A stretch of 24,311 nucleotides of DNA, taken from contig JALCCG010000305.1 in NCBI GenBank assembly GCA_023212695.1, positions 1-24,311 of the forward strand, in the 5' to 3' direction. Below, piece after piece: positions 8,749 through 17,401 of the stretch; the first letter of the stretch is position 1; the number at the start of each line of letters is the position of its first letter. The translations under genes and the position numbers were made by a program. Under the pieces are notes generated by a model. That model worked only from the letters and a program-made list of their open reading frames with translations. It ran no database searches and was not told the origin of the DNA. The DNA comes from Sporisorium sorghi. Its lineage: Eukaryota; Basidiomycota; Ustilaginomycetes; Ustilaginales; Ustilaginaceae.

Positions 8749-8786
8749 TGGTTTCGTGGTTTCGTGGTCTCGTGGTCTTGTGGCTC
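8749..8786. repeat. TGGTYTCG octamer tandem repeat (about 4.5 copies)
   Basis: Successive 8-bp units read TGGTTTCG, TGGTTTCG, TGGTCTCG, TGGTCTTG, then TGGCTC. The array lies about 225 bp downstream of the OAC1 stop and has no coding potential that I can defend. Confidence 0.8.
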
Positions 8787-9063
8787 AAAAATCCAGCGCT
8801 TCGCGAGGAATGCGAGCGGCAGCAGCATACTTGGAGATGCAAGGATCCACGTTGGACTTTTGACCTCCTTCCTTGCTTCACACGGCTGCCAAGCTGATCG
8901 TCGTGTTCATGCTGGAGAGACGCAGATCAAGTGACCGGTGGACAATGCAACGCCTTGCTGCGAGGAGAGGCTCGTGTAGATCAGACGTTGCGATCAAAAG
9001 GCGATCATAACACAGCAAACAACAGAATGCCCCCTCGCCCACCTCGCACCAGTTCAGAACGAG

Positions 9064-9084
9064 CCCAGCCCCCCCAGCCCCCCC
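9064..9084 (-). other. G-run cluster, possible G-quadruplex (minus strand)
   Basis: The plus strand has C3, C7 and C7 runs separated by two bases (AG). The minus strand therefore reads G7-CT-G7-CT-G3, which satisfies the usual four-G3-tract pattern with short loops. It lies in the OAC1/ERV29 intergenic region, about 850 bp upstream of ERV29. Confidence 0.5.
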
Positions 9085-9586
9085 TTCATCCATCCTTTGC
9101 TTGTGGGTTGATGGAGCAGCACCGAGCAATGGCGGGACCACCAACGCACAACACACAACGCCGATGATGTGCTGTGATCAGGGCGACACCGAGCCCTATA
9201 CAGTGACACGTCATATGCAGCCTCGAGCCTTGCGCCCGTCGACAGAAGATGGTCCGAGAGAAAGAGGAAGGGCTCTCAACAGACGAGGAACGGGACGGAG
9301 AATTCAATTGACAGGGCGATCTGACGTTGAAATTTCGAGTTGTGACAGCTGCAACACAACCTTCCACCTCAGCAAGGCGTCAGTCAGGTTTTGAGTTTGA
9401 AAACTCTCGAGCAAAGAGAGAGAGAGAGAAGAGAGCCTGCCTGGCTGCAACTTTGAGAAAATGAAAAATGGGTTTCAAAAAAGAGGTCTGTGTGTCTGTT
9501 CTCTCTTCTCGCTTCTCTCTCCCTCTGCATGCCAGGCAAGGGACCGTCAATTATGCGTCGTGGCACGGTGTCATTTTCAATCGGTT

Positions 9587-9587
<1 letters not shown>

Positions 9588-9629
<42 letters not shown>
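9588..9629. repeat. T42 homopolymer upstream of ERV29
   Basis: Forty-two consecutive T residues lie 301 bp upstream of the ERV29 ATG and about 115 bp upstream of a TATA-like element. The position suits a nucleosome-free promoter element. Confidence 0.95.
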
Positions 9630-9631
<2 letters not shown>

Positions 9632-9743
9632 CATCGTGCATCTCGCATCCTTCCATCCTTCCTTGCTTCCTTCCTACATCCTCCTCGATCCTCGCTTTTT
9701 TGGTCGTCGCACTCTTTACCTCCATCACTGTAGCTGCGTCTTG

Positions 9744-9749
9744 TATAAA
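9744..9749 (+). promoter_or_regulatory. ERV29: Candidate TATA box of ERV29
   Basis: TATAAA occurs in TTGTATAAAG, 182 bp upstream of the ERV29 start codon and followed by a CT-rich stretch typical of fungal leaders. A GTATGT directly after it could alternatively be a 5' UTR intron donor. Assignment is by motif and position only. Confidence 0.35.
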
Positions 9750-9930
9750 GGTATGTCCGCCTCCTTGCCGTCTATCTTCCTTGCTTCATTCGTCTACTTT
9801 CGCCCTCCCAGCGACCAATCTGGCACAAAGGCCTTTCTCTCAAAGCCTTTTCTCGAGACGACGCAACGCGACCTCGTTACACGCGCACCACCTCCCTCGA
9901 GATCCATTCTCTTTGCTGACACTTTTTTCA

Positions 9931-11051
9931 ATGGCGGCTCGTCTCACTTTCGGTCCTCGAGACGCTTCCTCTTCTAGCACTTTGGCGCCGTCGTCCACTT
10001 CCTTCGCTCGCTTCAGCGCAACCGAATTCCATCCCTACTCCAGCATGGCTTCGTACGGCTCTTCTCCTTACGCTGCGACGAGCTCGAGCTCGCAAGCCGA
10101 GTCGCCGCTCGACAAGGTACGCGAATACACCTCCAAGGTCGAAGACCTCATCGACCAGTACACGCAACCCATCAAGCCGCATCTGCCCGCTCTGGGCCGC
10201 TTCCTCATCGTCGTCACCTTCCTCGAGGATGCGCTCCGAATCGCTACGCAGTGGTCGGATCAAAAGTACTACTTGCAACGTCATCGCGGATTCCCTTGGG
10301 GCATCAGCCACATTTTCCTCCTCGCCAACGTGATTGTAAGTGTGGAGACCTCACAAGCCAGCTTGCGGTGCCATCTCTAGGCAAGCTTGAAGACGGAATC
10401 GTACTGACTCCTGATTCTCTCATCTGCCGCTGTTTCTGTCCCACAATTTGACGACGACAATAGGTCATGTGCGCTGCCTCTGCAACCGTCATCATGCGCA
10501 AATACCCCGAGATCTCGGTGGGCGCGCTCTTCGGCGTCGTGGTGGTGCAAGGCTTCGGATACGGACTCATCTTTGACCTCAACTTTTTCCTGCGCAACCT
10601 GTCGGTGGTGGGCGGCCTGCTCATGGTGCTCTCGGACAGCCTTTCGACCAAGAAGAACATCTTTGCCGGACTCCCAAGCCTGAGCGAGACGGACCGCAAG
10701 ATCTACTTCCAGCTGGCGGGGCGGGTGCTGCTCATCTTCCTGTTCATCGGCTTCATCATTCAGGGCGAGTGGTCGTTGGCGCGCGTGTTGGTGTCGGTGC
10801 TGGGCCTGGGCGCGTGCATCATGGTGGTCGTCGGCTTCAAGGCTCGCTGGAGCGCCAGCTTTTTGGTGTTGATCCTCAGCGTGTTCAACCTGTTTGTCAA
10901 CAACTTTTGGACGGTGCACTCGGCGCACCCTTCGCGCGATTTCTTGCGCTACGACTTTTTCCAGACGCTCTCGATCGTCGGTGGTTTGCTGCTGCTCGTC
11001 AACATGGGACCTGGTGGTCTGTCGGTCGACGAGCGCAAGAAGGTCACCTAA
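9931..11051 (+). CDS. ERV29: ER cargo receptor Erv29 / SURF4 (2 exons)
   Basis: Erv29/SURF4 is a multi-span membrane protein that loads soluble secretory cargo into COPII vesicles at the ER and cycles back from the Golgi. The exons are 9931-10335 and 10464-11051, giving 330 residues. Matches to SURF4 run throughout: RFLIVVTFLEDALRIATQWS (90-109), FFLRNLSVVGGLLMVLSDS, IFAGLPS, QLAGRVLLIFLF, and DFLRYDFFQTLSIVGGLLLL followed by MGPGGLSVDERKK near the C-terminus. The protein ends in KKVT, a classic KKXX COPI retrieval signal. Residues 1-60 are a Ser-rich extension not found in human SURF4 (269 aa). Met39 at 10045 is an alternative start that would remove much of this extension. The 128-nt phase 0 intron falls between Ile135 and Val136. 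It follows OAC1 on the same strand; no operon is implied in a fungus. Confidence 0.93.
10336..10463 (+). other. ERV29: ERV29 intron (128 nt)
   Basis: The donor is GTAAGT at 10336-10341 and the acceptor is CAATAG ending at 10463. A CTGAC branch-point match lies at 10404-10408, about 55 nt before the acceptor. Splicing restores the continuous SURF4 sequence LLANVI-VMCAASATV. Confidence 0.87.
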
Positions 11052-11205
11052 GTCGCTCTGCTACTGCTCGACTTGTGCGTGGCCACTCGGCTTCGAAGCT
11101 GCCTCGGCTCGATTCGCAAGCAGCCCATTTGCTCAACGCTCTCTTTCTTGTTTTCCGCCCTTCACCTTCCTCCCTTGCTCTTGATGATGCGATAAAACAT
11201 CCAAT

Positions 11206-11234
11206 CACACACACACACTCTCTCTCTCTCTCTC
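11206..11234. repeat. Compound (CA)n(TC)n repeat after ERV29
   Basis: A CA run is followed directly by a TC run, about 155 bp downstream of the ERV29 stop codon. It is probably in the 3' flank. Confidence 0.85.
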
Positions 11235-11917
11235 GAACGAGGGACTCGTGCAACATGCAAAACACATCGTCTCTGAGCTGTTGCGGCTGCGTACACAGAG
11301 GGTGGTGAGAAAGTGTGTTGAGAGGATCGCTTCGGGAAGAGAACACCCCAAGATAGTGCTTACCGAGCAGCTGGAGGCGAGTCTTCTTCTCGTGCGATAA
11401 TAACGTAGGCCCTCAAAGAATTTCGTCGCCCCTATTTTTGTCGCCATTTTTAGGGAAAAAGAAATATTTTAGAAAACGCAAGCCGTGCCATGAGCGTGTT
11501 GGCCATGGGAGAACGAGATTGACATCATCTCCCGACACGTTCAAGCACCGCCATCTCGGAGGATTGCCCGTGTTGGAAGCCAGATCGAGCGCAACACGAG
11601 CTTTCTGAGGCCGACTCGCCGCAGGGAAAGCACGGTCGAGGTCGCCGTCCAGCGCTAGTCTACGCTACGCTAGCTCCGAGTAAATAGTATGTGATTCATC
11701 GAGCCTCGTCGAAACAAAGCTCAAAATCCCACGCCTTTGGCGAGACAAGACGATGAAAAGGGTCTCCTCTTTCCCGCCCTCGCTGCCTGCGTCTCGTTCG
11801 CATCGAGTGGATCTTCTCATGTCGCTGTGGCTTGGAATTTCGAGCTCAGAGTCTTTGCGAGAGAGAGACGGACGAGGTCATTCGAATCGAAAAAACAGAG
11901 GTGGCCCTTTGACGACG

Positions 11918-11978
<61 letters not shown>
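11918..11978. repeat. A61 homopolymer
   Basis: Sixty-one consecutive A residues lie in the middle of the long intergenic region, about 870 bp after ERV29 and 1.4 kb before the next ATG. No target-site duplication or retroelement body is visible next to it, so it does not look like the tail of a LINE or processed transcript. Confidence 0.95.
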
Positions 11979-11981
<3 letters not shown>

Positions 11982-12801
11982 CGTTTCATAGATGACTGAG
12001 AAATGGCGGTGGACGATGATGGAATCGCGCTTGGCGCTGAACCGCATTTTTAGCATGCCCATGTGCTCAACTGCATCGCCCCCCGCTTTTTTTTTTCGCT
12101 GCATTTCCATGCAAGTGCTGAATAAGGGTCCTCTGGCGAGACGCCTGTTGTCGCTTCTTCTGGCTTTGCACCGCCCCGCCGCGTCCACTTGACAACCGTT
12201 CGCCCGCCTTCGCTTGGAGTCGACGAGTCAAGGTGGGCATGAATCGCAGGTTCGCTGACCGACCAGCGACAGTGAACGCATGGTCACAATGGCGAGAAGT
12301 GGGCGAGAGAAGAGCGCCAACATCAAGTGAAAGAGAGGTAAATTTACAGTACAGAAGCTTCGAGATGTCACGTCCATCTGCATGGAAGAAAAGGGAAGAA
12401 TCGAGTGACTGGCGTTCAGTCACAGAGAGAAAGTCGGTGTGGCTTGGCGTGTGTGTCTTTCGCTGCATGTTCCGATCCTCTTTGAGTTTCTTGGATCAGA
12501 AAGGAGAGCAGAGAGGCGTGCATTCGGATCTTGAATTGTGAGCTGCACGCTCGGAAGCACGACGTTCGGCTGTCGTGGCCGACGTGGCCTCTCACTCTGG
12601 CTTGCGATATTTAAACGCAAAGCTCGCCTCGACTGGCGCCTCGACTAAGCTCCGGAAACGCTCACTCAGCATCCAACGCAGGTCAACATCATACAGCACG
12701 CACGCACAACTCGACGTCTACTCTACACCGCAAATCAACACGCATCTAGCACAGAAGGGCAGCTGCAGAGTCAGCTCTAATCGCTTGCCAAGACACAGCT
12801 T

Positions 12802-13016
12802 CTCGACTCGACTCGACTCGGCACCCACCAGCTAGTTAGAGCCTCGTCGCCCTCGACGATCAGCAGTCACCAACGCACCGGTCACGTTGTCACATCGCCC
12901 TGCGCCACATTTTCCGGCCTTGATTGAGATCATCTTGCAGCTCTCTTTGCTCTCACTCACTGCCGGTCAGAGATATTTTGAGTGCGATCCGACTCATCCG
13001 AATCGACTCGACTCGA
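12802..13016. repeat. CTCGA pentamer clusters
   Basis: CTCGA is repeated three times plus CTCG at 12802-12820, and the same pentamer phase recurs at 13004-13016 (CGACTCGACTCGA). Both lie within 610 bp upstream of the Ser-rich protein gene. The unit could be a binding-site array or a simple microsatellite. Confidence 0.7.
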
Positions 13017-13408
13017 ACCTTGTTTTCCGTGCTCATCTCGAGAGGGAGTCGGTCTCTGGCCGAATACTCTCGATCTTGGTGGATTTGGCTGTACAGTCAC
13101 GGTCGGCGTGACCGAACAGCTTTCGTCTCGAGATCATTCTGGCTTTCCGATTCGCTTGGATCTGTTGCAGTCCCTTCTCTCTCTCTCTCTTCTCTCAAGG
13201 CTTCGCCAAGCTCGTCTTCCTTTCTTCAGCTTCAGCCTTGACCTTTGAACCACCCGCATTCACTCTTGTCTCCTCACCACCACCACTTCCGACCTTACCG
13301 CCGTCTCTTAACAGACTCCGCCTTCACACCATAATTGCACATCTAAAACACAATTCAAGCTATTCTCTTTCTCAGGACCCTTGCGACAACTGGATTGAAC
13401 GCCCAGCC

Positions 13409-14379
13409 ATGGCTGTTCCCCTCTCCGTTCCCAGTCACAATCCAATCAATCGATCGGCCGTCTTGGCGGCTCGCTCGCCTCTATCTCCACCGCATCTGGG
13501 ACTCCACTCGCCCTTCTCGTCGTCCTCTTCCATCGCCATGTCGCCCCAATTCGGTCACAGCTGCGCGCTCACCATCCTCAAAGGCGATGCAGAGCATCCG
13601 ATCAATGCACACGCCCCCATCCACCAAAAACCAGATCTTTCTAGCGGCCCAACCTCTGCCTCGCAGCAATCGCGCTTCGCCACTTCCTTCTCGAGCTTGC
13701 GATCCGCATCTCAAGCAGCGGCATCTTCCGGATTCGACTCGAGCGTCAATGTCCATACCGTCTCGGACTACGGCATCCTTCTACCCTTCCTCGATCGACC
13801 AAGCGAAGCCAAGGAGCTGCTCTTCGATACCAAAGCCAACGAATCGCTCATGATCAGGCTCTGCAGCGTCTTTGGTGGCGATCCGAACCAGCCTCTCCAG
13901 CGTGGCAAGGACGAGCGATGGGACGAGATGCTCGAGCTGCTGATCGAGCTCGACCGTCCTCTGCTCGACGACGAGGACTGGCTCGCTCGTCTTGAGTCGC
14001 TCGTCATGGAACGATCTCCTTCGCTTTGGGCACAGCTCGCACGCTGCCTCGGCGCAGACGGCCTCTCTCTTCGTCCAGCTGCTCAGCCCACTTCTTGCCG
14101 CTTTGACAGCTGGGCACTGCCTTCGCGCTTCGCCGATGCTAGCTACGACAATGACAGCCCCCTCTCGCCGCCCTCGGCCGCTTCCAATGACCTCGACCAC
14201 GACGAGCACGTCGACCAAACTATGGCTGTCAATGTCGAGCCACTCCATGAGCTGCCGCAGTCCTACTCGGAGCAGCCCGCTGGAAAGCTGCAGAAGTCGT
14301 CCCTGCGCGAAGCTACCTCGCCCGCAGCGCAGCCATCTCTGCTGCCACCCGAGGCGGAAGCAGGTCACGCCATTAATGT

Positions 14380-14411
<32 letters not shown>

Positions 14412-16894
14412 CCCCGGCCTCCCCGGGCGAGGTTTTTGCCATGTCGGCTCCAGCTGACGACTCTGCCGTGACGAGTTCGCTCGAAGACATCATGGAGGAG
14501 CCCCACTCGTCGACGCAGGCTCCAGCCAACGGTTCTCGCAGAGCACGATCGCGCTCTGGCAAGTTTGCCGGACTGCGCATCTCGGCTCTCACCACTTCGA
14601 GCCCGGCCCTCTCTCGACGCACCTCGAACGCTTCTGAGCCCACTTTGGCCGGTCTGAGGGACCACTCGGGCTCTCCTTTGCCTACCGGTGCCATGTCTCC
14701 TGTTGGACTGGCTCCTCCCGATCCTGAGCCCAACCCTTCCCGCGCAATTGCGACCACAACCTCGTTCTCCAAGCACCGACGGCTCAGCACCATGATGGTT
14801 CAGAACCAACCTGCGCGACAGCACCAATCACCTCACAGACACGACTCGAAAAGCCTGGACTTCGATCGATCCCTGTCGCCAAAGGCACCGGCTGCGCGAC
14901 GTCAACGTGGTGTCAGTGAGGCCTCGCACCATCTTCCGTCGCCCGCTCTCCATCCGCACCAGCCTCGTCGCCGTGCCGAAAGCTTTGCGCGATCCTTTGC
15001 CGAGCTCACGTCGCCCACCGAGCATCTCGAACAGCTGCGCGCAGACCACGCCAAGGGCGAGGCAGAACGTCTTGCCGAGGGCACTCGCCGCATCAGCCTT
15101 GAGGATCAGGGCCATGGTCACCACCATACAGCTTCGGCACCCGCTGCTCCTACAGGCGCGCTGGGTCTGCGTGCAAACACTGCCGGCTCAGACTTGCTCG
15201 ATCCATCCTCGGCCGCGCCTGCAAGCGGCAGAGCCAGGCGCGCTTCTACGGGTCGCAAACGTGTCGGCAGCGTCGGTAGCAGGGGCGCGGCCAGCAGCAC
15301 GGGCTCTGTGTCACCTCCGATTCCTGGTCTGTTGCCGGACGGTCGCACTCGCCATCCATCTGGCAGCTGCGGCTCGCGCGACCTCAGCGAGTCGATTGCA
15401 GCCTTCCGCGCTACAATGGGTCTGTCGATCTCGCCCTCGCCCAGCGAGCACAACTTCTCCGAGACTGGCGACGCCAAGTCGGACGCGGGCAGGTCGAATG
15501 ACTCGGCGACACGCAAGCGCAAGGGTTCCGACGATGCTGAGGCGCCCAAGCCCACTTCGAGGACTGCCGACACGGTGGAAGCCAAGGTCTCTCGCAAGGG
15601 TTCGCCGACCACCACTGCCGGATGCAGCATCTCCACTGCCGATGACCACCATGCGCAATTCCAAAAGCCCAAACACATGCAGGAGCTTGAGAACCGCAGT
15701 CAAGTCAGCGGCACCTCGGGCAGTGGCCTAGCACTGGGAGGAGGCTTTTCGCTGGCCAAGTCTGGCGCCAACTTCCGACGCCCGAGTCAAGATGCGCTTG
15801 CGCTCTCACAAAGCAGCTGGCGTTCGAGCTTCAGCCGACGCGACATTACACGCAGCACCCGAGGCGCTGAGTCCTACTCGCTTCGCTCGCCGCCTGCTGT
15901 GCAACGTCGCCCCGGAGGCTTTGTTTCGCTGGCGCAAGAGTACGAACGTGCTCGGCAGGGACGACGCTCGAGCGAGGTAGCATTTTCGATCAACAGCAAT
16001 GCGGTGGCGAGCTCGCCCGCAAGCAGTATCGCCAGCTTTGATGTTGGTGGCGGAGGCGGAGGGCTCGAGCCACGACGAAGCTCGGAAGAGTCGTCGATGC
16101 CGCCGCGTCTTGAACTGTCGTTCGCTGGTGATGACGGAGGCAGTAAGTCCAAGCAGGTTGCGACGCCTGACATTGTGAAGGGGGATCCTACGCCTAAAGC
16201 TGGACCAGGCGGCGGTGCCACTCCGCGGGCTTCGTTTGGTGCTGCCTCGTCGACTCGTTTTGGTGGTGGCGCTTCGCAGGGATATCCTTTTCCCAATCTG
16301 CTTCATCGCATGACTGCACCTGTTGCCAATGACGAGGACGAGGTGGAGCCCGCAACTCAGGGGCGTCGACGCTCGCTCGCGCCCGCTACACCGCTGAGTC
16401 CGCTACAAGCGTGCCGCACGCGTCTGAGCCCCTCGACCGGCGCTTCTTCCTCACCAAGCCACAGCAGCAGTAGCCCGCGGTCGCCCAGCATAGTCTTCCC
16501 CATCTCGCCCAATCCGTCGATCTCGCGAGCACACGAGCTGAGCAAGATGCTCGACACTCCACGCTGTCAGGACGCTTTCAAGGATATCCGTCAGATCTGC
16601 GGTGCGCAAACGGCCGACTCGATCCGCGAGCTCATCACCAGCACGGAGCGCGGTGACATGCACGATGAGGAGCTGCTCGAAGAGATTGCGCGTCGATTGG
16701 GGCTGGTCGATCACGAACACGCGCATCAGGTGGGCGGACGCGATGCGGAGGAGGCCGACATTGTGCTGGCTGAGCAGGGGTACGAGGAGAGGTGGGAGGC
16801 GTTTGCCGGCCTGTGTAGGTGCTTGGGGGTGGGGCAGTATGAGCTGGGCATGGCGAGGAAGCGATGTGGGCCTGCGATTGATACGTGTCGTTAG
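13409..16894 (+). CDS. Unknown Ser-rich protein with helical N- and C-terminal segments
   Basis: I do not recognise this 1161-residue protein. The start is ATG at 13409 in strong context (GCCATGG); upstream the frame is open but has only a TTG. Residues 1-115 are low-complexity. Residues 117-222 look ordered and helical, with FLDRPSEAKELLFD, ERWDEMLELLIELDRPLLDD and SPSLWAQLARCLG. Residues 223-1035 are Ser/Pro/Arg/Ala-rich and probably disordered, with a Ser10 run (325-334, AGC x10), many SP/TP sites and eight R-R-x-S sites. Residues 1037-1161 are again helical and charged (DEELLEEIARRLGL, EERWEAFAGLCRCLG). There is no signal peptide, membrane segment or catalytic motif. The layout suggests a phosphorylation-regulated scaffold or regulator, but that is inference. 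It is convergent with the M28 peptidase. The long 5' region suggests elaborate control. Confidence 0.8.
14381..14410 (+). repeat. AGC x10 repeat encoding Ser10
   Basis: Ten perfect AGC codons encode Ser325-334 of the unknown Ser-rich protein. The use of a single codon indicates recent slippage rather than old selection for serine. Confidence 0.92.
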
Positions 16895-17401
16895 TCGGAA
16901 CACGCATCAATTGACAGTGCCTCGTCAGAGCCGACTGCGGCTCCCGATCGCACCCTACCATCTCTTCCAACCCATCTCGACTATACTCGACTTGCACGGA
17001 GGGCATTTGCTGATCATCCCCTCACGAACTGTTTCATTCTTCTCGTATCCACGCACCACATGGAGGATGTTTACTTTGCATTTCTCGCCAAGCCTCGATC
17101 TTGGCGACTCAAAACACCTGCTTAAAGCGCTGTTCCGTCCTCTCTTCATGCACTGTAGCGATACCCGCACTACGGTGCCGACTTCCCATTGGCATTGTCA
17201 CACACGCACACCACACATCAAAAGCATACACGCACAGCATTGTTTCTTTGGCTCGCATTTCTGCATTGCGTTTGGTTCCCTCTCCCTTTGCGGTTCTCTC
17301 AGCAATGCATCTTGTTCCTGTCGCTCGACTCCTGCTTGCTTGCACGGTTGTGAAAGTCTTGGAAGGACAGCTTTGAGCGACATTCTACTTGTGGAACCAC
17401 G
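16895..17401. other. Convergent intergenic region, Ser-rich protein / M28 peptidase
   Basis: These 507 bp between two stop codons hold both 3' ends. A plus-strand frame runs through the region from within the upstream gene to inside the peptidase, but its product is Ser/Cys/His-rich without recognisable homology and I treat it as spurious. I see no repeat or RNA gene. Confidence 0.55.

Larger units (their letters stand above)
8524..9930. other. Intergenic region OAC1 / ERV29
   Basis: These 1407 bp between tandem genes must hold the OAC1 terminator and the ERV29 promoter. I see no gene. Content: an octamer tandem repeat (8749-8786), a C-run cluster with G-quadruplex potential on the minus strand (9064-9084), a GA dinucleotide run (about 9415-9430), a T42 tract (9588-9629), a TATA-like element (9744-9749), and CT-rich sequence up to the ERV29 ATG. 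Confidence 0.6.
11052..13408. other. Long gene-free region upstream of the Ser-rich protein
   Basis: These 2357 bp hold the ERV29 3' end and the promoter and leader of the next gene. Short frames here are unconvincing: several depend on the A61 tract (read as poly-Lys or poly-Phe). Content: a CA/TC dinucleotide repeat (11206-11234), A61 (11918-11978), a T10 run near 12088, a TTTAAA near 12610, CTCGA pentamers (12802-12820, 13004-13016) and CT-rich sequence at 13170-13200. A frame continuous with the downstream gene extends back to a TTG at 13238 but has no ATG before 13409. Confidence 0.55.

Noticed and set aside
11918..11978. A61 as the tail of a retroposed element
   Set aside because: No reverse-transcriptase fragment, gene copy or target-site duplication is visible on its flanks.
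12233..12541. 102-codon plus-strand frame in the long intergenic region
   Set aside because: It has no recognisable homology or structure, and an overlapping minus-strand frame of similar size is equally plausible. Not reported without transcript evidence.
13238..13408. N-terminal extension of the Ser-rich protein to 13238
   Set aside because: Position 13238 is TTG, not ATG. The first ATG in frame is 13409 and has an excellent GCCATGG context.
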